From Vitellaria paradoxa (lineage: Eukaryota > Streptophyta > Magnoliopsida > Ericales > Sapotaceae): a DNA stretch of 64,000 bases. Positions within the stretch are counted from its first letter, which is position 1, and each line of letters starts with the position of its first letter. Under the pieces are notes generated by a model. That model saw only the letters and a list, made by a program, of their open reading frames with translations, was not told the origin of the DNA and made no database searches. Below, in pieces: positions 11,040 through 22,099 of this stretch. The DNA lies in assembly GCA_019916065.1 (NCBI GenBank), contig CM034244.1, positions 37,212,255-37,276,254 on the forward strand. Direction: 5' to 3'. The position numbers were made by a program, and so were the translations under genes.

Positions 11040-11345
11040 ACGAACTTAGCCCTAAATATCATGGACCATTTCAGATTTCTCAAAAGGTGGGAATAGTTGC
11101 CTACACCCTATAGTTGCCTTCAACTACTACCATTCATCCCACTTTCTATGCGTCCCACTTGATGAAGGCCTCTGCAGCACACCATTTCACCCATTTATAT
11201 ACCTTCGTTAATCACCTAACCACCTACCAATCCCAAGCTATTTTGGATGGAAGATTGGTTAAGAGAGGGAACTCACTGGCAACTCAAATACTCATTCATT
11301 AGAAGGAGCTCCCTCCATCAGAAGCCACTTGGGAGTTTGGTAAAG
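11040..11345 (+). pseudogene. Gypsy chromovirus integrase tail and chromodomain, remnant
   Basis: In plus-strand frames this encodes the end of a chromodomain-type integrase. A KVGIVAYTL-like segment is followed by TIHPTFYASHLMKA (11114 onward). The chromodomain piece is AILDGRLVKRGNSLATQILI-H, then KELPPSEATWEFG (to about 11340). A TAG stands where the family has Trp (after ILIH, at 11300). The rest of pol is absent on the left, where the CACTA terminus abuts. Chromodomains steer integration to marked chromatin; this copy is dead. Confidence 0.72.
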
Positions 11346-11705
11346 GTATCAGAGCTAGAGTTCCCTGGTTCTTCGTGGTTATTTCTATGAGCACTTGCTT
11401 TCGACCACTTGCTTTCTTTCTCTTGGAATGCGCAAAAAGTTAGAAGCCTTTAGTGGAACGGCTTCATTTGGTTTGATCAATAAAGTAGAATAGTCTCATT
11501 TAAGTGTCCTAGTTAGGTACACAGTTTGCTGTAACAGACTTGATCTAGGCCTTTGGTTTGGATTTAATCCCATTGTAGAGAAGTTGTCTTCCTCCCTTGT
11601 AAGAGCTGAACTCGTGTTGTCTGTACATCATCCATATTTTTCTATTGAATTGAATTCAATTATTTCCCGTGAAGCTGATTTTCTGAATATTCCATACCAA
11701 CAAAT
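11346..11705 (+). mobile_element. Probable 3' tail/LTR of the chromovirus remnant
   Basis: Noncoding sequence directly downstream of the chromodomain remnant, in the position of the 3' untranslated region and LTR. It has a possible TG...CA boundary ending CCATACCAACA near 11702. No second LTR copy is present to confirm it. Confidence 0.4.
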
Positions 11706-12086
11706 GTTATATATATATGACTGAGGGTCGACTTGACTTCGACTTTGTAGGTAAAACCTTGCTCGAACTCGGCGTCGGAACTGGTCAGGAAAAATATTTT
11801 AGGGTCTGATTTTTTGTGAAAAAATTTCTTAATTCTGGGTTCTAATTGAACATCAAATAATTTTTTGGAGTGGTTCTTTTACGAATAGAGAGAGAGAGAG
11901 AGGTGGGTGGGTTTCACGCTAAGAGTAGCGATGAATTTCATGATGGGTGGAGAGAGGAGGCGGGAGGTGGGTTCACGGTGGTCTTAATGGTGTGAATTTT
12001 TTTTTTTTTTTTTTTCTCGGAAGTGCTTGGTTGTCTTGAGTGGGTTCCATCCATAAGAGAATATGAAAACAAATGAGAGAGAATAT
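11706..12086. other. Unassigned stretch before the palindrome
   Basis: No open frame. It contains a GA-rich microsatellite (about 11888-11902), a GGTGGGTGGG patch and a poly-T run (about 11998-12016). Nothing else could be supported. Confidence 0.4.
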
Positions 12087-14167
12087 GACATTGTATAATT
12101 GTGGTTTTTTTAACGTTAGTACGTATGCTAATTATACAATATACATAAGTACATTCGGCTGAAACTATTTTTAAAAATTAGGTTAGTTCGGTGAACGACA
12201 TCTTTGTCGCATAACGAGACGGTGGCAAGCAAAAAATAATGGCAACTGTAAAAAGAATTGGCAGCTGTATAAAGAATTGGCAGTTATAAAAAGAATTGAA
12301 ACCTTGTCAATAACCATGTCGTCGGCTCCACCAACGATACACCTTGTCCACAAAATGTTAATTCTCTCTTGCTCCGCTTTTTGACTCATGTTCATTTAAA
12401 AATAATATACACTAATAATGTTTTAAAAAAATTAAAAAATTTAAACATAATAAATATAAAAATATCATTCTTATTAATTGAGAAATACAAAATTTGAAAT
12501 ATACAAACTTTAATAAATGTCAAATTTACCAATTTGGAGTATAAATTTATGAATTTAAAATTTTAAAATTTCAATTCATCAAAATAAAATTTTAAGTCCC
12601 AATTAATATGAATTTGAGCATCTATTTAAATTTTTTATAAGTAAAAATTTTGTTTTAAAATTGTGTTCTCGTCATCTAGGTAATATATTTATATAATTTA
12701 TAATTGTTTAATATAATTTATTGTAACTATTTGTTGTTACGATAATATATTTGAATTTTAATATGTTAATTTCGTGCCTATTTGAAGTGTCAAATTTTGA
12801 TAAAAATTAAATGTAGGCAATTTTTTATTGTTCCGTGTTGGGTCTATTCCTCAAAAAATGTAAAAAAAAAAAAAAAAATAGAGAAAATTGGAGAAAATTT
12901 GTAAAAATTAAAAATAAAATTAGTAAAAGTTCAAGAAAATTAGTAAGGTTGGAAACTTTGCGCACCAAACTTTCTTTGCAAAATGTGGAGAAAGTTCAAA
13001 AACATTTGACATTTTTTAAGAAAGTTAAAAATTTTTGGTCAAATTAACACTCCAAATAAGCACTGAAAAGGTTATCGAGACAACAGCAAACCATTCATAA
13101 GATAAACTAGTTTACAAATTAAATAATTTTGAAATAGTACTGTCTTATATTCTTTAAATTAGTGACTGAATTTTAGGATTTTATTATTATGTTAACTAGT
13201 GAAATTAAATCAATTAAAATTTGTCACAAACTTCCGTCTGTATGTGATAAGTGAAATGATAATTTAAAATTTACAAGAAAGATTGCACACAAAATTTGGT
13301 GCACAAAGTTTCCAACCTTACTAATTTTCTTTAACTTTTTCTAATTTTATTTTTAATTTTTATAAATTTTCTCCAATTTTCTCTTTTTTTTTTTTTTTAC
13401 ATTTTTTAGAAATAGACCACACTGAACAATCAAAAATTGCCTACATTTTATTTTATTTTTTGTCAAAATTTGACACTTCGAATGGGCTCTAAATTAACAT
13501 ATTAAATTTCAGGTGTATTATTGTAATAACAAATAGTTACAGTAAATTATATTAAACGATTATAAATTATATATATATATATTACCTAGATGACGAGAAC
13601 ATAATTTTAAAACAAAAATTTTACTAATAAAAAATTTCAAATAGATGCTCGAATTCATATTAATTGGAACTTAAAATTTTATTTTGATGAATCAAAAGTT
13701 CAAAATTTTAAATTCATAAATTTATACTCCAAATTGGTTAATTTCACATTTATTAAAGTTTGTATATATCAAAATTTGCATTTTTCAATTCATAAGAATG
13801 ATATATTTATGTTTATTATTTTTAAAATTTTTTTAAAACATTATTAGTGTATATTATTTTTAAATGAACACGAGTCAAAAAGTAGAGGGACGGAGAATTG
13901 GCATTATGTGGGCAAGGTGTGTTGTTGGTGGAGCCAACGACATGGTTATTGACATGGTTCCCTAATTCTTTTTATGTCCGTCAATTCTTTTTATAGTTGC
14001 CATCGTTTTTTACTTACCATTGTGTCGTTATTTGGATGTGCGACATAGGTGTCGTCCGCTTAACTAGCGACACCGAACCTAATTTTGAAAATAATTTCAG
14101 TCGAGCGTATTTACGTATATTGTATAATAAGTATACATATTAATGTAAAAAAAACTGTATAATTGTC
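12087..14167. mobile_element. Large palindrome / foldback element, ~900-bp inverted arms
   Basis: The left arm (12087 to about 12985) and right arm (about 13280 to 14167) are reverse complements along nearly their whole length with scattered mismatches. Matched landmarks are 12125-12170 with 14080-14140, the MVIDKV/MVIDMV coding-like patch (12300-12395 minus; 13865-13965 plus), and AGTAAGGTTGGAAACTTTG (12942) with its complement at 13302. About 290 bp separates the arms. Each arm also carries a poly-A/poly-T tract at the corresponding place. No transposase is encoded. Long inverted arms fit a foldback or non-autonomous MULE element, but I could not find a clean target duplication. Confidence 0.85.
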
Positions 14168-14640
14168 TTTATATTAAAAATTTTAATAAGACTAATGAAA
14201 AAGAATAAATGTTATCAAGATTTCAAACTAAGAAAAGGTAAGTGTAATTTTTAATATTTAAAGATAATAAGTTTAATTATCTAAATATTAAGAAAAAAAT
14301 ATGTATAATTTAACCTCATTAATTAATATTCGTATGTGTTGGTCATTTCAATTTTTTTGATATTGAAATTGTGGTTCACTACGATCACTTTGTTTTTCGG
14401 ATGTCTATTCTATGCTCATATTTCAAAACGATTTATTCAAACACAAGGTCAATACTTTGATTTATTTTTTAAATAATAAAACTGGAATCATCAATTTGGA
14501 ATGACTTTTACATCATATTAAGTCCGGCAATTGAATTTTGTAGACCGGAGTTGAATGACTATAGATCATATTGAGTTAGGGAAATAAATTTTCAATACCA
14601 GAGAAATAGGTATTGGCGTTAGATTTTTTCGAGTAACTAC
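14168..14640. other. AT-rich spacer
   Basis: No supported feature. The sequence is AT-rich without an open frame and lies between the palindrome and the first CACTA-type subterminal motifs. Confidence 0.4.
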
Positions 14641-14928
14641 TTTTAGCCATCGCTACTAACTTGTAAAGACCGGAGTCATAAATAGTCTGCAACGATAACT
14701 TGGGCGACCACAAAATGGTTATTAACAACCGCTAAAAGCGGTCGCTACGATGGCCACTATACTCTGTCTAGAGTTCTGCAATAGCTCATCTCTCTCCTCT
14801 CTCTTTTTCTTCTCCCTCCTCCTCTTTTCCCTCCTGCGCTCTGCTCCCGCAGTCCCCAAACCCCTCCCTTTGGCCTCCTTCGCCGAATTTTGCCTCCGGC
14901 ACTACTGCTGTTGCCAACAGCGCCGAAG
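14640..14928 (+). mobile_element. Probable 5' end of CACTA element 2: subterminal motifs and leader
   Basis: Motifs of the CACTA subterminal kind occur here (CATCGCTAC at 14650, GGGCGACCAC near 14702, CGGTCGCTAC near 14736). A pyrimidine-rich leader follows with an open frame from 14750 (MATILCLEF..., Leu/Phe-rich). The frame is interrupted at 14929 by a copia element; the host sequence resumes at 19736 after the duplicated CGAAG. I found no CACTACTAG terminus, so the assignment rests on motif similarity and on the CACTA genes further right. Confidence 0.4.
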
Positions 14929-15244
14929 TGTTAGAAAAACGTAAATGACAAATATGGAGGAAGTGATCTATATCATTTAACTAAGCATGCCTTTATATAG
15001 GCTTACAAAAAACAACCATAGAATACTAATGGTTAAAAACCATAAATGTCACCAAATGCACATAACTTCTAAAACAAAGAAAACTCCCAAATTAACTCAC
15101 ACATAATTCCCTATAACTCAAAAAGTCACTACCGGTTATACACATCAAACCACAATCGGTTACACAAAAACCAAAAGCCACACATTAATACAAACTAAAT
15201 GCCACAAATAAAGTTTAATAATAAAACCTTTCATTTTCTCAACA
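14929..15244 (-). mobile_element. 3' LTR of intact-structure copia element (minus strand)
   Basis: This 316-bp LTR starts TGTTAGAAAAACG and ends TTCTCAACA on the plus strand. It matches 19414-19730 with about a dozen differences. It is flanked on the left by CGAAG (14924-14928), repeated at 19731-19735. Confidence 0.96.
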
Positions 15245-15252
15245 CCCCCCTT
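15245..15252 (-). other. Polypurine tract of minus-strand copia
   Basis: On the minus strand this reads AAGGGGGG directly before the 3' LTR, where plus-strand synthesis would be primed. Confidence 0.85.
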
Positions 15253-18200
15253 AAACTTGATTTGTTACACCAAGTAAACTCCTCATTTTGATGAAAGTCT
15301 CCAACTTGAGGGGCTTCGTGAAAATGTCCGCCGCTTGGTCTTGTGACTTGATATATTTGAGTTCCACTTCTTTCTTCGTAACGCAATCCCGAATGTAGTG
15401 AAATCGGGTATCGATGTGCTTGCTCCTCCCATGAAACACCGGATTTTTGGCTAAGGCAATGGCCGATTTGTTATCAACAAAAATCTCCATTGGACCTTCC
15501 ATTTGAAACTTCAACTCCTTCACTAAGTTTCTTAGCCAAATTACATGACATACACATGAAGTTGCCGCGACGTACTCCGCCTCGCATGTTGATAATGTGA
15601 CTATGGGTTGCTTTTTTGACATCCATGTGAACGCCGTTTCACCAATAAAAAATACAAACCCCGTAGTGCTCTTCCGATCATCCAAGTCACTACTCCAATC
15701 ACTATTACAATAACCAACAACATCAAAATTGCTAGAAGAGACATAGGAAAGACCATACCCAATCGTTCCTTTGATGTAGCGAAGTATCCTCTTTGCCATT
15801 TTGAAATGCGTTGTTGTCGGCTCCTCCATAAATCGACTAATGATTCCAACCGAATAAAGAATATCCGGTCTTGTGCATGTCAAGTATCTCAAACTTCCAA
15901 CCAAGCTTTTGAAAAGTGTAGAATCTACCTTCTCTCCTCCATCTTGCTTGGTGATTTTGACTCCACATTCCATCGGTGTTCCAACCGGATTAGCATCATC
16001 CATGTTGAACCTTTTGAGCACTTCTTTAGCATAGCCCTCTTGGGATATAAAAATCCCATCTTCACCTTGTTTGACCTCGATCCCAAGATAGTAACTCATG
16101 AGACCAATGTTCGTCATTTCAAACTCCTTTGCCATCTCCCTTTTGAACTCATCAAACATGCCAGAATCGTTTCTGGTAAATACTAAATCATCAACATATA
16201 AACAAATGATTAGTATGTTTTCACCTTGCATTTTGATGTAGAGGGCATGCTCATAAGGACACTTCATATACTTCTTCTCTTGAAAGTACTTGTCAATCTT
16301 CGAATTCCATGCTCTCGGTGCTTGCTTCAAACCGTAAAGAGCCTTCTTCAATCGAAGCACTTTGTCTTCTTTACCCTTGACTTCATAACCCAACGGTTGC
16401 TCCACATAGAACTCCTCCTCAAGAATTCCGTTCAAGAATGCCGATTTGACATCCATTTGATGTATCTTCCAATGATTATGGGCTGCCAAAGCAATAATCA
16501 AACGAATAGTTTCAAGGTGAACAACGGGGGCAAATACCTCATCATAGTCGATGCTGTGTTGTTGACTATACCCTTTCACAACTAGTCTCGCCTTGTGCCT
16601 CTCAACATCACCATTGGCCTTTCGCTTTGTCTTGTATACCCACTTTACTCCGATTGGTTTGTGCCCTTTTGGAAGCTTGGTCAACTCCCATGTGTCGTTT
16701 TTCTCTATCACTCGAATTTTTTCATCCATTGCATCCTTCCATTTTTTGTTTGCAATGGCTTCTTGGAAACTAATGGGCTCACAATCACCAAATAGACAAT
16801 AGAGAATTATGTCATTTTGATTTTCATTTACCTCATTAAGTTCCCGTAGACTTCGGGTTCCTCTTGGGCCAATTTCGTTCTCCGAATCGCTGGAAAATGC
16901 CTTCGTTCTGTTGGACGATGCATTGCATGACGCTAAGCCTTCAGATGACGACCGATCGGTCGACCGGGGGGGTGACGCTGGAATGGGCAAAACTTCACTT
17001 ATTTTGTCCCTGGTTGGCTCGTTTTCATCGTCTTCTTCAAAGTATGGAAGGAAATCATACTCCTCCTCCTGTATATTCTAATCCCAAGAGACTTCCTCAT
17101 CAAAAACAACATCACGACTAATAATTACCTTCCCATTCAAAGGATTGTAGAGGCGATAACCCTTTGAACTTGTGTCATAGCCGATGAAGATGAGTTTCTC
17201 GCTTCGATCGTCGAGCTTGGTCCTTTTTTCCTCCGACACATGAGCATATGCAATACTCCCAAACACCTTAAAGTGACCAATTCCGGGCTTTCTTCCGTTC
17301 CATGCTTCTTGAGGCGTCTTGTCAAGCACACTTTTGGTTGGTGCTCGGTTTGTCAAATAGACCGCACAAGCTACGGCCTCCGCCCAAAATTCCCTCGGCA
17401 TCTTCTTCGTCTTCAGCATGCTTCTTGCCATGTTCAAGATTGTCCGATTCTTCCTCTCCGCCACGCCATTTTGTTGCGGTGTCCTTGGCACCGTTAACGG
17501 ACGTCGGATGCCTTTTTCATCACAAAACTGTTTGAACTCATTTGATGTGAATTCACCACCTCGATCGGTTCTCATGGCCTTGATTGTAAGGTTGCTTTCA
17601 TTCTCCACACGCACCTTAAATCTCTTGAAGGTTTCAAATACTTCCGATTTTTCCTTCAAAAAGTACACCTATGTTTTTCTAGAAAAATCATCAATAAAGA
17701 GAAGGAAGTATTTACTTTTACCATGAGACTCCGGTTTGATCACTCCACACACATCGGCATGGATGAGTTCTACAGGCTTCTTGGCTCTTGTCATAGACTC
17801 CTTCGGAAAACTACTTCGATGATGTTTTCCGAGTAAGCACCCTTCACACACTTGGTTCGGCTTGTGAATGTGCGGTAAACCCCGCACCATCTTCTTCTTC
17901 GACAAGTTTTCTAGACTCCCAAAATTGAGGTGCCCGAACCGTAGATGCCATAGCCAAGAGGGATCCTCATAACACGTCTTCAAGCATTTCGGAACATCAT
18001 TACATACATTCAAAGGAAACATTCGGTTTTTGGTCATGGAGACTTTAGCAACAAGTCTCTTATGATTATCTCTCAAATACAAACAATTGTTTTTCATCTG
18101 AACTTCAAAACCTTTCTCTAACAATTGTCCTACACTCAATATATTATTTTTTACATTGGGAATGTAACAAACATTTGTGATATATTGATGTTCTCCATTT

Positions 18201-18388
18201 TTTAACCGAATGAGAATTTTACCTATTCCTTTGATGGCGGCCAAAGAATTGTCTCCAAAGGCAATATTACCTTTCGCCATCTCGTTCAACTCCGCAAACA
18301 TCTCACGGTTCCCACACATGTGATTCGAGGCTCCAGTGTTAAGATACCACATGCTATCTCGACTCTCTTCGTCTCCCTTTGAAACCAT
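15251..18388 (-). pseudogene. Copia pol: protease, integrase, reverse transcriptase, RNase H
   Basis: One continuous frame in the same phase as gag, broken only by TAG codons. From the N-terminus: protease (WYLNTGASNHM), where the catalytic Asp of the usual D-[ST]-G is Asn; the gag-pre-integrase zinc motif (HLRFGHLN...CEGCLLGK); and the integrase core (IHADVCGVI, DDFSRKT). A TAG at 17669-17671 replaces the Trp normally next. The integrase then continues (MRTDRGGEF, PQQNGVAERKNR), and a second TAG sits at 17078-17080. From 16990 to 15251 runs a 579-residue open stretch with RT (WVYKTKRKANGDVERHKARL; YVDDLVF active site intact) and RNase H (ending GRSKHIDTRFHYIRD). The order INT before RT is diagnostic of Ty1/copia. 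Confidence 0.93.
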
Positions 18389-18421
18389 GAATAAGGTCCC
18401 GTTCTCATCTGCATAATTAGA

Positions 18422-19411
18422 CTACCCTTGATGGGCGTTGGATGTGCCGGCGGTTGACCGGTTCTGATGCTTCCGGTCGATCGGCTCTGTTTGGGATGAG
18501 TAACACTCATTCGCATAATGTCCATATTTATTACAATTATAACATTTTACCTGAGATTTATCTCTCCCGGACCTTCCACCACGTCTTCCACGATCTCGGC
18601 CTCCTCTTCCTCTTGAAGATTCACACGAGTTTTGAGAAACGTCGGTGTTGGCTTCACCTCTTCCACCATGGCCTCGACCACCGCGACCTCTTCCACGTCC
18701 ACGACCATTCTCCTCCTTGAGTTTGAGTTGGAGAAGTTGCTCAACGGTCTCCGTTTGCTCCATCTTCCTTTTCTTTTTCTCCTCATAGGCTTGCAATGAG
18801 CCTATAAATTGTTCAATCGTCATGTTCTCGAGATCCTTCGTCTCCTCGATTGTCGTGGCGATGATCTCGAACTTAGTGTTTAGGCTTCGTAGAACATTCT
18901 CCATGACACGAACATCGGCGATTTCTTCACGGTTCCGTCTCAATTGGTTGACAACGGTCATTACTTTTGTGTGATATTCCGCTATCACCTCCGTCTCCTT
19001 CATCTGTAACGATTCAAACTCACCACATAAAGTTTGCAACCGTACCTGTTTCACACGATCAGCTCCTCTATGAGTCGATTGGAGCTTATCCCACGCCACC
19101 TTTGACGTCTCGGCATTGGCGATGGTCTCGAACGTGTCTTCGTCCACCGATTGGTACAAGATATAGAGGGCCTTCTTATCCTTCTTTCTTGTCTCCTTTA
19201 ATGCGTCTCTTTGCGCTTGATCGGCTCCAGCTTCCGCATCTTGGAAACCGTTCTCCACGATCTCCCACACGTCTTGTGCTCCTAGTAACGCCTTCATCTT
19301 GATGCTCCAATTGTCGTAGTTGAGCTTGGTAAGCATCGGTAGTTGAAGCGGACCCATTCCTCCACCGTTGGCCATTTTTCTCTCGGTTTTTTCTGCACGC
19401 TCTGATACCAC
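18422..19411 (-). CDS. Copia gag (UBN2 type with zinc knuckle)
   Basis: The 329-residue nucleocapsid/capsid precursor is open end to end. The N-terminal PMLTKLNYDNWSIKMKALLG is the usual capsid start. The UBN2 region follows, with a YHTKVMTVVNQLR helix segment, then an Arg/Gly-rich basic tract (about residues 238-280). A complete CCHC zinc knuckle follows (CYNCNKYGHYANEC). It ends at a TAG that is in phase with pol, so gag and pol were originally one polyprotein, or the TAG is a later mutation. The start codon lies just inside the primer site on the element's 5' side. Gag packages the RNA into virus-like particles in the cytoplasm. Confidence 0.93.
   Translation of the reverse strand: MVSERAEKTERKMANGGGMGPLQLPMLTKLNYDNWSIKMKALLGAQDVWEIVENGFQDAEAGADQAQRDALKETRKKDKKALYILYQSVDEDTFETIANAETSKVAWDKLQSTHRGADRVKQVRLQTLCGEFESLQMKETEVIAEYHTKVMTVVNQLRRNREEIADVRVMENVLRSLNTKFEIIATTIEETKDLENMTIEQFIGSLQAYEEKKKRKMEQTETVEQLLQLKLKEENGRGRGRGRGGRGHGGRGEANTDVSQNSCESSRGRGGRDRGRRGGRSGRDKSQVKCYNCNKYGHYANECYSSQTEPIDRKHQNRSTAGTSNAHQG
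19399..19410 (-). other. Primer-binding site of minus-strand copia
   Basis: Minus strand TGGTATCAGAGC, initiator Met-tRNA type, separated by three bases from the 5' LTR at 19414. It overlaps the first codons of gag. Confidence 0.93.
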
Positions 19412-19413
19412 TC

Positions 19414-19730
19414 TGTTAGAAAAACGTAAATGAAAAATATGAAGGAAGTGATCTATATCATTTAACTAAGCATGCCTTTATATAGGCTTACAAAAAACAA
19501 GCATAGAATACTAATGGTTAAAAATCATAAATGTCACCAAATGCACATAACTTATAAAATAAAGAAAACTCCCAAATTAACTCACACATAATTTCCTATA
19601 ACTCAAAAAGCTACTACCGGTTATACACATCAAACCACAACCGGTTACACAAAAACCAAAAGCCACACATTAATACAAACTAAATGCCACAAATAAAGTT
19701 TAATAATAAAAACATTTTATTTTCTCAACA
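19414..19730 (-). mobile_element. 5' LTR of minus-strand copia element
   Basis: This 317-bp LTR starts TGTTAGAAAAACG and ends TTCTCAACA, followed by the duplicated CGAAG (19731-19735). The perfect target duplication and the small number of LTR differences indicate a relatively recent insertion compared with the surrounding elements. Confidence 0.96.
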
Positions 19731-19735
19731 CGAAG

Positions 19736-20400
19736 GACCTCCACTCACAGGTACACCCTCCAACTCTCTCTCTCTCTATATATATATTAATAATTTTTAT
19801 TTATTTTTTCTTTTTTTTTTCTGGTTTGAGGTTGGAGCTTGGGGTTTGAGTAGATCTTCTCTTTTACTCTATTTTTCCTTCCTTCCAGGTCTGTTTTACC
19901 CATTTTGTTGAAATATATTTTTTTTTTTTTTAACGTTTGCTGTTGTTGGGACATGCATGTTGGCTGCAGGACGTTGTTCGGTGTTGCTATTTTTTGTTTA
20001 TTTTTTTCTTTTTTTTGTTATGAAAGTTGCTATTTTTTTTTTAATTTTTTTGATGTTGTTGGAACATGCATGTTGGCTTTAGGATGTTGTTTGGTGTTGC
20101 TATTTTTTTGTTTATTTATTTATTTTTTGATACGAAAGTTGCTGTTTTTTTTTTAAATTTTTTTTATGATACAAGATTTTTGTTGGCTGTTGGAAAATTT
20201 TAGCTTACCTAATGTGCTATTTTTTTTTTCGTTGACTGTTATCTATTTTTGGCTGTAGAAATTGGCTGTTGAAATATATATATATATATATTTTGGTTGT
20301 TGTTGATGAAAGTGGCTTATTTCATGTGCTATTTTTGACTGATGAAGTGGTTGTTGAAAGTGACTCTTACTCATTTTTTATTTACGGTTTTTTTTTAAAT
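19736..20400 (+). repeat. T-rich intron-like region with two-copy repeat (CACTA element 2)
   Basis: This continues the leader cut at 14928, with a CT/AT microsatellite near 19765-19790. A unit of about 118 bp occurs twice (about 19932 and 20051), sharing GGNACATGCATGTTGGCT and GTTGGTGTTGCTATTTTTT-like phrases. Long open frames here are low-complexity artefacts. It is probably the large 5' intron/leader of the CACTA transcript. Confidence 0.5.
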
Positions 20401-20931
20401 TTTTGTATACTATTGGATTTTTTGTGGTTGTTGGATTTTGGTTAATAATATAATAGTAAAAATTATGTACAAATCCTAGAATTAATAATATTATAATTAA
20501 ATTAGTTAATGAATAATATTCGATTACAATTTAAGAATAATAATATTAATAATATAAGAAAGTTAATTAAATTTATAATATTGTAATTAAATTAGTTAAT
20601 TAATAATATTCAATTATAATCTTAAATTATAATACCCAATAAGTTATAATATTAAATTATAATAATAAAATAGTTAAATTATATTATTAAATTAATAATA
20701 TTAAATTATAATTTATATTAGTTAAATAATTATATTGAATTTATGTAATATAATAACGATAATAATATTAATTAACTTAGAAAAATTAATTAATATTATA
20801 ATAGTTATATCAAATTAAAATATTAATAATGCAATATTATTAGTTAAACTAATAATATTGTAAGAAATTAGATAATGTAATTAAATTAGTTAAATTAATA
20901 ATATTGTAAGAAATTACTTAATATTATTGAG
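20401..20931. other. Extremely AT-rich stretch
   Basis: Nearly all A and T with many TTAATTAAT and ATAATATT runs. No coding sequence or defined element was seen. It grades into the tandem repeat on its right. Confidence 0.5.
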
Positions 20932-21660
20932 ATAAGAAAATTAGTTAGATTATTAATATTATGATTAGTTAATTAATAAAATTAAATTACAATTTTGAGT
21001 TTGATATATTAAATTAGCTATAAGACATGAATCCTTAATGATTGGACTCAATTCAATATCTTACTTAGGTCAAGTCTAATATTACTAAGATAAGAAAATT
21101 AGTTAGATTAGTAATATTATAATTAGTTAATAAAATTAAGTTATAATCTTGAATTTGCTATATTAAATTAGTTATAATGCACAAATTCCTAATAAGTGGA
21201 CCCAATCTAAGATCTTAATTGGACCCAATCCAAGATCTTACTTGGACCCAATCCAATAACAATAAGATAGGAAAATTAGTTAGATTATTAATAGTATAAT
21301 TAGTTAATTAATAAAATTAAACAATAATCTTAAATTTGCTATATTAAATTAGTTATAATACACGAATGCCTAACGATTGAATCCAATTCAATATCTTATT
21401 TGAACTTAATTTAATATTACTAAGATAAGAATATTAGTTAGATTAGTAATATTACAATTAGTTAATTAATAAAATTAAATTATAATATTGAATTTACTAT
21501 ATTAAATTAGTTATATTAAGTTAATTATAATACACGAATCCTTAATGATTGGATCTAATCCAATATCTTACTTGGCCCTAATCTAATATTACTAAGATAA
21601 GAAAATTAGTTAGATTAGTAATATTACAATTAGTTAATTAATAATATTACTTGGGCCAAT
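20932..21660. repeat. Degenerate tandem repeat, about 157-175 bp unit, 4-5 copies
   Basis: Units begin with AGATAAGAAAATTAGTTAGATTA or close variants at about 20930, 21087, 21263, 21421 and 21594. Each continues through AGTTAATTAATAAAATTAAA, a TTGCTATATTAAATTAGTTATAA phrase and an ATCCAATCCAATATCTTACTTG phrase. Units differ by substitutions and small indels, so the array is old. Confidence 0.85.
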
Positions 21661-22094
21661 ATAATCTTGAACATATGATTGGCCCCAGCTAAATTAATCA
21701 AAATTCAAATTCAATCAAATAATTTAATAATAATTCAATCCAATTCAATATATGTGTTCCTTAGGTTTAATTTAATATTTATGTAATTAATTAGAAAACA
21801 AAGAGAACATTAGAACTACTTTATTTTATTTATTTGCATGCATTAATGAAACTTAAACTCGTTTGAGAATCTTATACACCACCCATTTGGTCATCCTTAG
21901 GCAATAGATTAGATCTTTGACTAAATTCATCGTTCTTGTGACGAACACATGGAAATTGACATACTCAATTCTTGAATTGTCCAATTCGAACAATTTGGGA
22001 ATACAACTATTCATTTTGTCTTCAACAATTCATGCAATTTTGTTCGATGGTAAATGGAGTTTCGATTGACGTCTTGTTGTTCTCCGAGTGCATA
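21661..22094. other. Unassigned CACTA-internal or host sequence before Tat
   Basis: No open frame supported. The target duplication CATAG (22095-22099) shows that this sequence was once continuous with 35347 onward. Confidence 0.45.
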
Positions 22095-22099
22095 CATAG

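Noticed and set aside
12835..13047. Lys-rich 70-residue frame
   Set aside because: Low-complexity A-rich part of the palindrome arm with no counterpart frame in the other arm.
14375..14385. CACTAC as a possible left CACTA terminus
   Set aside because: It lacks the following TAGAAAA and is not near subterminal repeats, so a chance match is likely.
15806..16802. Several plus-strand open frames of 66-126 residues over the copia pol region
   Set aside because: They are antisense shadows of the long minus-strand reverse transcriptase and RNase H frame, with no family likeness of their own.
18967..19302. Plus-strand 111-residue Pro/Ser-rich frame
   Set aside because: Antisense shadow of copia gag; its composition follows from the gag codons.
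19684..20156. Phe/Cys-rich plus-strand frames that look like membrane proteins
   Set aside because: They are read from T-rich, repeat-containing intron-like DNA. The hydrophobic look comes from poly-T.
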